NCBI RefSeq assembly: GCF_900170025.1
Contig: NZ_FWEX01000006.1
Coordinates: 1,024,795-1,088,794 of the forward strand
Length of the DNA: 64,000 nucleotides
From: Nitrospira sp. ND1
GTDB lineage: Bacteria; Nitrospirota; Nitrospiria; Nitrospirales; Nitrospiraceae
Direction of reading: 5' to 3'
Below the pieces are notes generated by a model. The model did not search any database. It was not told the DNA's origin and worked only from the letters and a program-made list of their open reading frames with translations. This document shows, one piece after another, positions 35,059 to 46,935 of this stretch. A program made the translations under genes and the position numbers. Within the stretch, counting starts at the first letter, position 1. Each line of letters begins with the position of its first letter.

Positions 35059-35676
35059 TCACGTGTGCTTTAACGCGATGCGCTCAAGAATATTGGCGAC
35101 ATCTTCGCACCGATCCGTCCCCGCTTCGAAGTTTTCGTAGATCTCTTTCCATTTGATCACGGCGATCGGGTCCGTCTCCTTCTCGAACAACAGAGAGATG
35201 GCATCGCGGGAAATGCGGTCGGCTTCATTCTCCAAGCTATTGACCCGCACGCTGCACTCCGTGACGGCCTGGTGCGACTTGCCCAGCAAGTCCACGGTCG
35301 CCCCGACCTCCACCGCCGCCTGATACAACACGTTCGCCAGCCGGATCGCCGACTCCGTGGGAGCCGTCACCTTGTAGAGGACAAATCGGTCGGCGATGGC
35401 CTCGACCACATCCAGGATATCGTCGAGGGCACTCGCGAGATCATGAATATCCTCTCGGTCGATGGGCGTGATGAATGTCTGGTTCAGCTTCCTGGCAATC
35501 TCATGGGTAATACCGTCCCCGACATGCTCAACGTCCTTGATGCGTTTGGCCTTTTCGACAGGATTCCGGAAATCCTCCGTCATATCTTTCAGGAGACGAC
35601 TCCCCTCGATCATGTTGTGCGCCGCATTCTTGAACAAATCGAAAAATGCTTCTTCCCGAGGAATGAGACCGAACAT
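35059..35676 (-). CDS. DUF47/PhoU-like accessory protein of the Pit transporter
   Basis: 205 residues, all helical: MFGLIPREEAFFDLFKNAAHNMIEGSRLL, DREDIHDLASALDDILDVVEAIADRF and KWKEIYENFEAGTDRCEDVANILERI are diagnostic of the DUF47 (TIGR00153) family. Such proteins have a PhoU-like fold and usually pair with a Pit gene, as here. AAAGGA precedes the ATG. Confidence 0.92.
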   Translation of the reverse strand: MFGLIPREEAFFDLFKNAAHNMIEGSRLLKDMTEDFRNPVEKAKRIKDVEHVGDGITHEIARKLNQTFITPIDREDIHDLASALDDILDVVEAIADRFVLYKVTAPTESAIRLANVLYQAAVEVGATVDLLGKSHQAVTECSVRVNSLENEADRISRDAISLLFEKETDPIAVIKWKEIYENFEAGTDRCEDVANILERIALKHT

Positions 35677-35700
35677 AACGTCCTTTCTAGCCGCGAGGGG

Positions 35701-36708
35701 TTACCAGCGCACCAGTCCTGTCGCCCAGGTCAAGCCCCCGCCGAATGCGCCCAACAACACCAGATCCCCTGCCGCAAGTCGCTGTGTCCGAACCGCCTGA
35801 TCCAGCGCGATCGGCAGGGAGGCCGACGATGTATTCCCATACTGTTCAATCACCGAGTAGACCGCCTCCTGCGAGAGGCCGAGACGACGACGCAGCTGCT
35901 CCAAAATCCGCGCATTGGCCTGATGGGCAATGACCCTTGTCACGTCGCCGGCCGCAAGCCCGAACTCCTTTAAGACATCGATCATTGCCTGCTCCAGGCG
36001 ACGTACCGCCGATCGAAACACCGCGCGGCCTTGCATACGCAGCATGTGCTCACTCGCACGGACGGTGTCCACCCCGACGGGCTTCCGCGACCCCCCGGCG
36101 GGAATCGTAATCAGGCCGTGGCCCGAGCCGTCGGCATAGAGCCGCACACCAAGAATGCCCGGCGCGTCCGGTTGGGCCGAGTCCTCCTGCACAACCAGCA
36201 CCGCTCCGGCTCCATCGCCGAAGAGCATGGCGGTCTCTCTGTCCCTCGCATCGAGAGACCGTGATTTCACCTCGGCGGCAATGACCAGGCAGGAGCGAAC
36301 CTGCCCGCTCCGAATCATGACATCCGCCATCGATACCCCATAGAGAAACCCCGAGCAGGAAGCCGACAGGTCGAATGCCATGACCGGATTCGCACCCAGC
36401 GCACGTTGGACATGGCAGGCCGTCGAGGGAAAGGCGCTGTCGGGAGAGGTCGTTGAAACAAGAATCGCATCGACAGACTGTGGAGTTATCCCGGCGGCCT
36501 CGCACGCGCACTGCCCGGCGACTACCGCCAAGTCCGACGACGCCTGGCCCTGCTCTACCCAATACCTGGTCCGAATCCCGGTCAAAGCGACAATCTGGTC
36601 CGGGTCCAGGCCGAGCGGAGCGGCTACCTCCTGGTTGTCTACAACCCGGGAGGGCACGTACGAACCGGTTCCGACAATGCGACTGCGCTTCACGGGGTTC
36701 CTATTCAC
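35701..36708 (-). CDS. fabH: 3-oxoacyl-ACP synthase III (FabH-like)
   Basis: 335 residues from GTG 36708; a GTG five codons later with AGGA upstream is an equal candidate. The catalytic triad is complete: C118 in DLSASCSGFLYG, His in IAHQANARI and Asn in EQYGNTSSAS. FabH starts fatty acid synthesis by condensing acetyl-CoA with malonyl-ACP. It stands apart from other fab genes, so a specialised ketosynthase role cannot be excluded. Confidence 0.88.
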   Translation of the reverse strand: MNRNPVKRSRIVGTGSYVPSRVVDNQEVAAPLGLDPDQIVALTGIRTRYWVEQGQASSDLAVVAGQCACEAAGITPQSVDAILVSTTSPDSAFPSTACHVQRALGANPVMAFDLSASCSGFLYGVSMADVMIRSGQVRSCLVIAAEVKSRSLDARDRETAMLFGDGAGAVLVVQEDSAQPDAPGILGVRLYADGSGHGLITIPAGGSRKPVGVDTVRASEHMLRMQGRAVFRSAVRRLEQAMIDVLKEFGLAAGDVTRVIAHQANARILEQLRRRLGLSQEAVYSVIEQYGNTSSASLPIALDQAVRTQRLAAGDLVLLGAFGGGLTWATGLVRW

Positions 36709-36898
36709 TCGCCTTTGGAGACCGTCTGGGATGACATGTCAGGCGACCTCACGAGGTGCGGCGAGATTATAGGACCCGGGCCCAGGAGGGTCAACCTCCA
36801 CAAGCCGAATTCGTTGCTTTTCGCTTCCTGATCTGCTAGAAAAATTGTGTAGTTACGATCAGTCCACGTTCTCGACTATTTACCGAAGGAGTCGCTGG

Positions 36899-37819
36899 AT
36901 GCACAGGCATTCAAGGGGGTTGTGTGTCGGTCTCACCATTGTGGTGGGAATGTTATGGTTTGCAGCTGGATGCTCCAGCAAACCGAAGACGACCGCCGAC
37001 GCCAAACCCGTAAGCGGCACGGATGAGCAGATCTTCCTCGGCGACACGATCGAGAAGAACTACGATCCGAACGTGATCATGAAGCGCGGCGAGGCGTTCT
37101 TCGACAAGGAGGAGTTTGCCGAGGCCATCGTCGAATACCAGCATTTCCTGGAATTGCATCGAGCCCATCAACTGGCCGTCTATGCCCAGCTCCGTTTGGC
37201 GGAAAGCCATCTCCGGATGGCCAAGTCGATCGACCGAGACCCGGAGCCGATCCAAAAGGCCATCGCCGCGTTTGAAAAACTGCGGAAGGATTTCCCCGGC
37301 AGCAAGTATGAAGCGCAGGCGCTCCAGCGTATTGCCGATTGCCACGACTGGCTCGCTCAGACGCACCTGTTCGTCGGTCAGTTTTACTATCGTCGAGCCT
37401 CCTATCTGGCAGCCGCGCATCGATTCGATCAGATTATGAAAGACTATCCGGACAAGAAGGTGGCGCCGGAGGCCTTGTACTATTTGGCCCTCACCTATCA
37501 GGAACTCGGTGCCGATGATTGGGCCATGGAAAAACTTCAACTTCTAGCCGAGAAGTATCCGAACAGCGAGAACGCCGGCGATGGCCGCCGGCTACTGGCC
37601 AAGCTGGAGAAGAAATCGCCACCTGCGCCGACCGTCGTGGCCAAGACCGACACGCCGGCTCCGCAGAATCAACCTTCGACGACACTGCTTGCGGCCTCGG
37701 TGCCATCGTCGAGCTTTACGCCTTCCGCTACAACACCCAGCATCCCCAACCTGAAGAATTCGCCGGCCCTCTCCCTTGGGCAACCGTTCGTTTCCTGCCG
37801 GCTCGGCGCCTGGTGCTGA
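36899..37819 (+). CDS. bamD: Outer-membrane assembly lipoprotein, BamD-like
   Basis: 306 residues from the ATG at 36899, with AGGAG seven bases upstream. A signal peptide ends in the lipobox WFAAGCSS. Residues 60-240 carry tetratricopeptide-like helices in the YfiO/BamD pattern (MKRGEAFFDKEEFAEAIVEYQHFL, QALQRIADCHDWLAQTHLFVGQFYYRRASYLAA). BamD is part of the beta-barrel assembly machine. The last 70 residues are Pro/Ser/Thr-rich with an odd Cys-containing end, longer than typical BamD. Confidence 0.82.
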   Translation: MHRHSRGLCVGLTIVVGMLWFAAGCSSKPKTTADAKPVSGTDEQIFLGDTIEKNYDPNVIMKRGEAFFDKEEFAEAIVEYQHFLELHRAHQLAVYAQLRLAESHLRMAKSIDRDPEPIQKAIAAFEKLRKDFPGSKYEAQALQRIADCHDWLAQTHLFVGQFYYRRASYLAAAHRFDQIMKDYPDKKVAPEALYYLALTYQELGADDWAMEKLQLLAEKYPNSENAGDGRRLLAKLEKKSPPAPTVVAKTDTPAPQNQPSTTLLAASVPSSSFTPSATTPSIPNLKNSPALSLGQPFVSCRLGAWC

Positions 37820-37997
37820 TAGGCGTCGAACCTCCCGTTCATCCACCCATGTACAGGCCGTTCAGAACACCTCCCGCAAGACTGCAGCGAAGTCGACGTC
37901 GCGACGAATAAGGCGGGCCACGCCTGCCGACTCCGTCGGGACGGTGAGGCGCCGGTGTCATACGAGAACGCCATTGGCGGACGTCTCCACCAGCCTG

Positions 37998-39206
37998 TTA
38001 CCGTAGATGTAATGCTTCGAGCAGCAGGTCGTTGACCGACGCCTTGAGGCGCTTCTTCGCATCGGGCAAGAATTGTACGGCTGTGGTACGTCCCTGCAGA
38101 ACTTCGAAATAGGACTGCACCACATCCTGGTAGCGTCGGAGAAGCCTGAAGCCGAGTCGGGGGAAGGCATAAATGACCCGGGCGATTCTGGCCGTGACTC
38201 GAAAATCCGGGAGAATGTCACGCTCCAACGCTGCCTCGTAGGCGGCGAGCGACTCACGGGGGTCATGAACGTTCCCCAAAATCGACCGGGCTGCGAGCTG
38301 GCCTGAACGAACCGCGTAATAAATGCCTTCGCCAAACAGCGGGTCGACTAAGTGACCGGCATCACCCACCAATGCTGCTCGACCATTGACGAATCGAGAG
38401 CCTCTTCCGTCTCCATGCCCGCCTTCGGCATCTGAATAGGCGGGAATCGGATGGCCAACCGGACGAGGCACTGTCCAGCCGGACAGCCCCCGCGCTTCGC
38501 TGACAAACCGATCGAAGGTCGTGCGCAAACCGCTCGATTTGCGACGAAACTCTCCTACCCCCACAGACACGCCATTCTTTTTGGGGAAAATCCATCCGTA
38601 CCCCTGACGGGCGGCCCCCACATCCACAAGGATGGTGGTCGCGCTCGGATAGTGTCGGCTATTCCCGAGCCGCACCTCGCTTTCAAGTGCCGGCGCCCGA
38701 TACAGGGAGCGGTTGGGAAACAGCTGCCGCGCAACCAGACTATTGGCGCCATCCGCACCGATCACCATCTTTGCGCGATACCGTCCCTCCTGCGTCACCA
38801 CCTCCACACCATCGGAATCCTGAGTGACCTCGACCACCCCCTCACCGGTCCGGAACTCGGTTCCGGCTTCAATCGCTTGTTGCACAAGGTAGTGATCGAA
38901 ACGATCGCGCATGACCATGTAGGCGATCGGTTGAGAGGATTCAATGAGCAGCGGATCCTGCCCACGATAGACAAACTGGACGCCATTGACCGTCTGTTCA
39001 ACAACCGATTTGAAGCCGGGCTCTAAGAGCAGGTCGATGCGCGCCGAGAGCCCACCGCCGCACACCTTGTACCGGGGATGGACGTCCTTGTCGAAACCGA
39101 GCACCGTCAAGCCCCCGCGACAGAGAGCCGCAGCAGCAACCGCTCCTGCCGGCCCCATTCCGACAATAATCACATCGTAGGTTGTGGCCAATTGCCTATC
39201 AGCCAT
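37998..39206 (-). CDS. Geranylgeranyl reductase family FAD-dependent oxidoreductase
   Basis: 402 residues. N-terminal FAD-binding VIIVGMGPAGAVAAAAL, then YKVCGGGLSARI and the second FAD motif ALVGDAGHLVDPLFGEGIYYAVRSG, all typical of the GGR family. These enzymes reduce prenyl double bonds in quinone side chains or isoprenoid lipids. The C-terminal part (LPDFRVTARIARVIYAFPRLGF) is also family-like. Substrate is not known; the many isoprenoid genes in the window fit the assignment. Confidence 0.83.
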   Translation of the reverse strand: MADRQLATTYDVIIVGMGPAGAVAAAALCRGGLTVLGFDKDVHPRYKVCGGGLSARIDLLLEPGFKSVVEQTVNGVQFVYRGQDPLLIESSQPIAYMVMRDRFDHYLVQQAIEAGTEFRTGEGVVEVTQDSDGVEVVTQEGRYRAKMVIGADGANSLVARQLFPNRSLYRAPALESEVRLGNSRHYPSATTILVDVGAARQGYGWIFPKKNGVSVGVGEFRRKSSGLRTTFDRFVSEARGLSGWTVPRPVGHPIPAYSDAEGGHGDGRGSRFVNGRAALVGDAGHLVDPLFGEGIYYAVRSGQLAARSILGNVHDPRESLAAYEAALERDILPDFRVTARIARVIYAFPRLGFRLLRRYQDVVQSYFEVLQGRTTAVQFLPDAKKRLKASVNDLLLEALHLR

Positions 39207-39325
39207 GTCTCAGCTCCCAGTTGAAGGACACAGAGCTCCGACCTGGCCTTGGCCAAGGGTAGACCACGCACTGTAACGCAGGCGTCAGGGGGGAGCCCGA
39301 TAGGAAAGGGAAAGACAGGCCGGAG

Positions 39326-40072
39326 TTACTGACCGAGGTACCAGCCGATCCCATAGCGTTCGAGAAAGCTCGTGATCATGGTCAGCGAATTGGCATAGAT
39401 CATCACACCCACCACGATGAGCAACACCCCGCTCACCGTCGACACACCCCAGAGATATGCGCGCACTTCTTTAAAGTAACTGAGAAATCGATCGACGCCG
39501 AGCGCGGTGAGAAACAGCGGTAGGGCTAACCCCAGCGAATAAAACGTGAGCAATACCACACCACTGAGCATCGATTCTGTCGTACTGGCATAGAGCAGGA
39601 TCGTCCCCAGGACAGGTCCCACGCAGGGAGTCCAGCCTGCAGCAAACGCGATGCCGATCAGGAACGAACCCAGAAACCCGGCCGGTCGGTTTCGGAATTG
39701 ATACCGGTGCTCCATTTTCAAAAAGTTTAAATTCAAGATACCGAGGAGATAGAGGCCGAAGATAATCACGACGATGCCTCCGAACCGGCGCAGATGCTCC
39801 TGGTAGGTAATCAACGCCTGGCCCAAGAGGCTGGCCGATGCCCCGAACGCGACAAACACCGTCGAAAACCCAGCGATGAACAGCAGGGAATTCAAAATGA
39901 TCGCTTTCCGGAAGCGATTCCGTTCAGAGACGTCCGTGAGCTGTTCGATCGAGAGCCCGGTAATGTAGGAAATGTACGAGGGGACGAGCGGCAGCACACA
40001 GGGCGACACGAACGACAGCAGCCCGGCGGAGAATGCGGCAACCAATGAAATCGATTGCACCGAATCGGTCAT
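39326..40072 (-). CDS. ccdA: Cytochrome c biogenesis thiol transporter CcdA
   Basis: 248 residues with six membrane helices. The two redox cysteines are in FVSPCVLPLVPSYI and AAGWTPCVGPVLG. CcdA carries reducing equivalents across the inner membrane to keep apocytochrome c haem-binding thiols reduced. Last gene of the resB-ccsA-thioredoxin-thioredoxin-ccdA run, two bases after the previous stop. Confidence 0.95.
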   Translation of the reverse strand: MTDSVQSISLVAAFSAGLLSFVSPCVLPLVPSYISYITGLSIEQLTDVSERNRFRKAIILNSLLFIAGFSTVFVAFGASASLLGQALITYQEHLRRFGGIVVIIFGLYLLGILNLNFLKMEHRYQFRNRPAGFLGSFLIGIAFAAGWTPCVGPVLGTILLYASTTESMLSGVVLLTFYSLGLALPLFLTALGVDRFLSYFKEVRAYLWGVSTVSGVLLIVVGVMIYANSLTMITSFLERYGIGWYLGQ

Positions 40073-40074
40073 GG

Positions 40075-40641
40075 TTAGGACCCCTGCAACAGCGATTCAA
40101 CCAGGCGCTTCCCCGCAGGGGCGCTCCAGTCTCTGGCCCCTGGAATCCGATTGCGAATGATGCCCTTGCGATCGATCAGAAACGTCATGGGGAGCTGGCG
40201 TGCGCCATACTGAAGCCCGATGCGAAAATCGGCGTCGTGGAGCACGGGGAAAGTAAAGCCGACTTCCCGCTGAAAGGGACGGGTCACCGCTGCGCCCTGG
40301 GCGTCGGTCGAGACCGCGAGAATCTCAAAGTCCTTGCGGCTGAAGCTTCGATACAGTCGCTCCATCGCCGGCATCTCGATTTTGCAAGGCCCGCACCAGG
40401 TCGCCCAGAAATTCAAGAGCACAACTTTCCCTCGGAACTGATCGAGCGTGACGTTGAACCCCTCGGAGTCCCGAAGGAGGAAGTTCGGAGCCTCCTCATC
40501 GACCTGAGGAATGCGCTCGACGACAAGCATCGGCACAGCCGGCGAGGAAGGCAATGCTCCGCGAGCGTCAGCAGAAAACCCTCCACAGAGCATCATGACC
40601 GCACCGGCCATAGATAATATTGAGCAGCGCGTCATCATCAC
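40075..40641 (-). CDS. Periplasmic TlpA/ResA-like thioredoxin, second copy
   Basis: 188 residues: a signal sequence (first 28 residues) and a redoxin domain with active site WATWCGPCK. Likely receives electrons from CcdA and reduces apocytochrome c thiols. It is the second of two adjacent thioredoxin-like genes; this one uses the CGPC motif and is probably secreted. Confidence 0.9.
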   Translation of the reverse strand: MMMTRCSILSMAGAVMMLCGGFSADARGALPSSPAVPMLVVERIPQVDEEAPNFLLRDSEGFNVTLDQFRGKVVLLNFWATWCGPCKIEMPAMERLYRSFSRKDFEILAVSTDAQGAAVTRPFQREVGFTFPVLHDADFRIGLQYGARQLPMTFLIDRKGIIRNRIPGARDWSAPAGKRLVESLLQGS

Positions 40642-40643
40642 CG

Positions 40644-41267
40644 TTACGACGTTGGCAGCGCCTGAGTAGGGGTCGCATGGGCGGCCTTCTCCGCAGGCTT
40701 GAGAAGTTGGGTCAACACCTTAAGATTATCCAGTCGTGTCCAATCCCGAGGCCCGATCACTTTTTCACGCAGGACACCCTGCTGATCAATGATGTAGGTT
40801 TCGGGGACACCCATCAATTTGTAGCGCTTGTCGGTCTGGCCCCAGGAATCAACCAGTACGGGAAACGTGAGGTTCAAGCCCTTCACGAACGGAGGTATTT
40901 CTTTCTTCGTCGTCACCCGGTCGATGCTGACCGCGAGAATCACCAACCCGTCCTTTTCAAAATTCTTGTACAAAACCTCCATCGAAGGCATTTCCTCACG
41001 GCACGGCTTGCACCAGGTCGCCCAGAAATTCAAAAAGACCACTTTGCCGCGATAGTCCGATAACCGCAGCTGCTTCTCGTTTAAGTCGGGCAATTGAAAA
41101 TCCGGTGCCTCTTTTCCCACCACCAATGGTTCGTACTTGGAACTCTGTAGCCAGACTACGAGAAACATCACGCCCAGAATGGCCGCAGCGGCTATTACCA
41201 CCAGGGTACGGGACGGGCCGGTTCGCGGCGCAGTGTTGGCAGGGCTCTGGTTGATTGGATCTGTCAT
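40644..41267 (-). CDS. resA: Membrane-anchored ResA-like thiol-disulfide oxidoreductase
   Basis: 207 residues with an N-terminal anchor (TLVVIAAAAILGVMFLVVWLQ) and a redoxin domain with WATWCKPCR. It keeps the CxxCH thiols of apocytochromes c reduced in system II maturation. It lies three bases after ccsA and two bases before the second thioredoxin gene. Pairing of CKPC here and CGPC in its neighbour suggests different redox tasks. Confidence 0.9.
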   Translation of the reverse strand: MTDPINQSPANTAPRTGPSRTLVVIAAAAILGVMFLVVWLQSSKYEPLVVGKEAPDFQLPDLNEKQLRLSDYRGKVVFLNFWATWCKPCREEMPSMEVLYKNFEKDGLVILAVSIDRVTTKKEIPPFVKGLNLTFPVLVDSWGQTDKRYKLMGVPETYIIDQQGVLREKVIGPRDWTRLDNLKVLTQLLKPAEKAAHATPTQALPTS

Positions 41268-41270
41268 GGT

Positions 41271-42185
41271 CTAGGCGTAGGCATGCAGACCGGAGAGCAG
41301 AAAATTCACTCCCCAGAAACAGAAAATGACCATGAGCAAACCAAAGATCGCGTAGATCGCCGCTTTATGGCCTTCCCACCCCCGCGTCATGCGAGCATGG
41401 ATATAGGCGCCATAGATCAGCCATACGATCAACGACCAGGTCTCCTTGGGATCCCAACTCCAGTACCCGCCCCAGGCATAGTTCGCCCACATTGCTCCGA
41501 GGATGATCCCGAAGGCCAGCAGCGGAAACCCCAGCATGATCGCCTTATAGCCAAGCTCATCGATGGTTTCGAGATCGGGAAAGGCGGCATAAAACCGCGA
41601 CTGACTGCCACGATTGACCGCCCGTTCTTTGAAGAGATACATCAGGCCCAATCCACCGGCCATGGCAAACGCCGCGTAGCTGGTCAACGTGACGGAGACA
41701 TGGATGTAGATCCAGTAGCTGTTCAGGGCCGGAACGAGCGGCTCTGCCGTCTGGTATCGATAGGGCAAGAGCGACGCGGCGCCCATGGCAATAAACCCGA
41801 TTCCCACCACAAAGGCACCGACGGCCTTAATCCTGTAGCGGAATTCGAGAAGCACGTAGCCCAAGATAATGGCCCAGGACACATAGGCCATTGCCTCGAA
41901 CTGGTTTGACCAGGGCGCGAAGGTGCCTGAATGTTCCATTCGCTCAAATGCCCGCGTCGTGAGCGCCAAGGTGTTCAGCACCCACCCGAAGACGGTCACA
42001 AGGGTTGCGACCTGTCCCAATTGCGTGGCCCAAGCACCATCACGTTCTTCAAGGTCCTCAATCGGATGCCCGGCTGGAACCATCTGCATGGCAGGACGTT
42101 TTGCGAACAGATAGGCCACATACAACCCTAACGCGGCTAAATACAACCAGAACGTCATATCGAATAGGAACAGTGATCGCATCAT
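41271..42185 (-). CDS. ccsA: Cytochrome c synthase subunit CcsA/ResC
   Basis: 304 residues, about eight membrane helices, with the haem-handling Trp-rich motif WGGYWSWDPKETWSLIVW. With ResB it forms the system II haem lyase that moves haem to the periplasm and attaches it to CxxCH motifs. ACGGAGGT precedes the ATG at 42185. Confidence 0.95.
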   Translation of the reverse strand: MMRSLFLFDMTFWLYLAALGLYVAYLFAKRPAMQMVPAGHPIEDLEERDGAWATQLGQVATLVTVFGWVLNTLALTTRAFERMEHSGTFAPWSNQFEAMAYVSWAIILGYVLLEFRYRIKAVGAFVVGIGFIAMGAASLLPYRYQTAEPLVPALNSYWIYIHVSVTLTSYAAFAMAGGLGLMYLFKERAVNRGSQSRFYAAFPDLETIDELGYKAIMLGFPLLAFGIILGAMWANYAWGGYWSWDPKETWSLIVWLIYGAYIHARMTRGWEGHKAAIYAIFGLLMVIFCFWGVNFLLSGLHAYA

Positions 42186-42268
42186 ACGGACCTCCGTCTG
42201 TCTATCCTAGCGTGCAGCGCAGACCGAATGAAACGTTGCTCTCGGTCGCGCGGCAGCGATCTTCAGGA

Positions 42269-43699
42269 TTAGGCCTGAGCGTTAATTTTTTCCGTCAACT
42301 TCCTGAACTCTTTTTGGAAATCGATCTGGCTTTTGTGCGTTGTTCCGCCAAGATGGAGCGTCACACCGGACTCGCCGGGAATGATCTTCGCCCATAACCG
42401 CCGATGATAAATCAGCGACGACAGAGTCATGCCCACCACCAGCATCGTACACCCGATCCAGACCATATTGATGCCAGGATTTCTGGCAATCTGCAGCCCG
42501 GTGAACTTCTTCGGCTGATATCCGATGAATTCGAATTGGTATGCGGAGTCCTTGATCTCGAAGAGGTCGGGATAATGATAGAACACCCAGGGAGTGGACT
42601 GTACGCTACTCCGCTCATCAACCGCCAACCGAATCGCGGGATTGGCATGCTCCGCGGTTTTTGAAAACACCTTCTTCTCGGTCGAATTAAACGCGAAGTC
42701 GGCCACAAAATCCGTCATCTTCATCTTCAATGGAAGGCCGTCGACGGCTTTTTCCTTATTCCACTCCAGATCGACCGTAGCGATAATCTTGTCGCTGCCC
42801 TTCTCCTTAATGTTGATTCGAGCCGCCTCGATCTGATCCCACGCATCCCCATAGCTGGATTGGTAAAACCAGATCCCTTTGTAGACCAAGGGATCGTTCA
42901 CCGTAATCGTCTTGGTTGTAGTGGGAGTACCCTGATCGATCACGGTCAAGGTGCTGTTGTAGGACTTTACCGATCCGTTCTCATGGTAGTCGATCCAGAA
43001 CTTATCGACACGAAGATCGAAGTTGCCACGCGGGATGTGGTAGGTCTGCCCTTCGAGGCACACCCCGAACTCCTGAAATCCATAATAGCTACCCAGTAGC
43101 CCCCCGAGCACGATGACCGTGGCGCTGAGGTGGGCCACATGCGCGCCGACCCGGCCCATAATCCCCTTGGTGGCGTAGACCGTCACCTCGCCGGGATCGC
43201 TCTTGGCCAGCACCCGATAACCTTTTTCAGCGAAGAGCTTTACAAGTCGCTCAGCCACAGCGTCTCTCGATTGATTGAGTGAGAGGGTGGTCTGCTGCTT
43301 CATCCCCTGGATAAAGGCCAACGACACACTGACCTTATCCTGACGCATGGACCGCCATACACTGGGAAACCGTTTATGGAAACAAGTGAGAGAATTGACG
43401 CACAGGAGCCCCAGCAGACTGGTAAACCACCAGGTGTGATAGACATCGGTGAAACCCAATCGCAGGAACCAGCGATAGGCTTCTTCTCCATATTCCTGCA
43501 CATAGGTTTCCGGGCGTTCGCCCTGCTGAATGACCGTGCCGATCGTCGCAGTCATGGCGAGCACAATGAACAGAAACATCGCCAGCTTGATCGAAGCAAA
43601 AAAATCCACGACCTCGCGTGAAAACTCCTCCCAGCCAAGGCCGGAGGTGCGCGGAGCGGATGCGCTCACATCGGATGCTGCATCGGGTTTATCGTTCAT
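42269..43699 (-). CDS. resB: Cytochrome c synthase subunit ResB/Ccs1
   Basis: 476 residues: three N-terminal membrane helices (DFFASIKLAMFLFIVLAMTA and others), a large periplasmic domain, and a C-terminal helix (GINMVWIGCTMLVVGMTLSSLIYHRRLW). DVYHTWWF and GAHVAHLSATVIVLGGLLG are ResB-family sequences. It heads the system II cassette, needed in Nitrospira for its many c-type cytochromes. Confidence 0.94.
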   Translation of the reverse strand: MNDKPDAASDVSASAPRTSGLGWEEFSREVVDFFASIKLAMFLFIVLAMTATIGTVIQQGERPETYVQEYGEEAYRWFLRLGFTDVYHTWWFTSLLGLLCVNSLTCFHKRFPSVWRSMRQDKVSVSLAFIQGMKQQTTLSLNQSRDAVAERLVKLFAEKGYRVLAKSDPGEVTVYATKGIMGRVGAHVAHLSATVIVLGGLLGSYYGFQEFGVCLEGQTYHIPRGNFDLRVDKFWIDYHENGSVKSYNSTLTVIDQGTPTTTKTITVNDPLVYKGIWFYQSSYGDAWDQIEAARINIKEKGSDKIIATVDLEWNKEKAVDGLPLKMKMTDFVADFAFNSTEKKVFSKTAEHANPAIRLAVDERSSVQSTPWVFYHYPDLFEIKDSAYQFEFIGYQPKKFTGLQIARNPGINMVWIGCTMLVVGMTLSSLIYHRRLWAKIIPGESGVTLHLGGTTHKSQIDFQKEFRKLTEKINAQA

Positions 43700-44098
43700 G
43701 AATCAACATACCTAGCTGCTTCGACCTGGCTGTCATACAAATCCCATCATCATACCCAATGACGAGCTGCGTGTGGAATCCTGCGCCAATGCAGGTCGGT
43801 ACCACGAGGCTGGAAGTGCCGGGGCGGAGCGTTTATGATGAAAAATGTTCCAAATGCGCGAAAAGTAAGCTATCTTACAAGTCGTCTTAAAGGACTGTCA
43901 AGCAAGACGCTTGTCCGGCGCGAGACTCAACCAATTCCACCAGAACGGTGGACAAAAACAGACCGGTCAGCTACTATTGCCTTAGTTTTTTTGCGGAGTT
44001 GCCTGATCATCTTAAGCGTAGCGGCTTCCACAATCAGTCGCCGTACCACCTGACTTCAATCGCCGCATCCTCGTATCACTTCAATTCCAGGGGGAACA
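43700..44098. other. Divergent intergenic region between resB and metK
   Basis: About 400 bases that must hold the promoters of both operons. No SAM or SAH riboswitch core is recognised before metK, though I could not fold the leader. A CAGGGGGAA ribosome site lies at 44087-44095. No gene is supported. Confidence 0.4.
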
Positions 44099-46611
<2,513 letters not shown>

Positions 46612-46935
46612 TTTTATCGGAGAAGGCCGGAGCTGCTCTCGTGGCGGCTCCGGCCCATCCACCGAGCAGTTCTGAGCATCTGAGCGACCTCCTCATGCCA
46701 CTCCGGACGCTCCTACTACTCTTTCTCTCTGCTCTCTATAACTTTCTCTCAGTCATACCGAATACCTGGCCTCTGACAAGTATTGGAGGTCGATTGTCAT
46801 GAAGCGACTACACCACAGTAGGCGCAGGTGCAGCTCCGGCCAAATAGATACAGAAAACGTCAAGTCTAGACCTCCCCACGCCTCACTTGCTGAAGCACGG
46901 GGATAGCTGACAGAACATGGCAAACCTTGCGCAGA
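46612..46935. other. Intergenic region after ahcY
   Basis: A 9-bp stem GGCCGGAGC/GCTCCGGCC (46625-46655) just past the ahcY stop is a likely terminator, though without a U-tract. The rest shows no gene or recognised site. Confidence 0.5.

Noticed and set aside
37740-37819. Possible frameshift at the 3' end of the BamD-like gene
   Set aside because: The odd Cys-containing tail raised suspicion, but the frame reads through a low-complexity Pro/Ser/Thr region and no alternative frame restores a recognisable domain.
43700-44098. SAM or SAH riboswitch before metK
   Set aside because: No conserved core of these riboswitch classes could be seen in the leader by eye.
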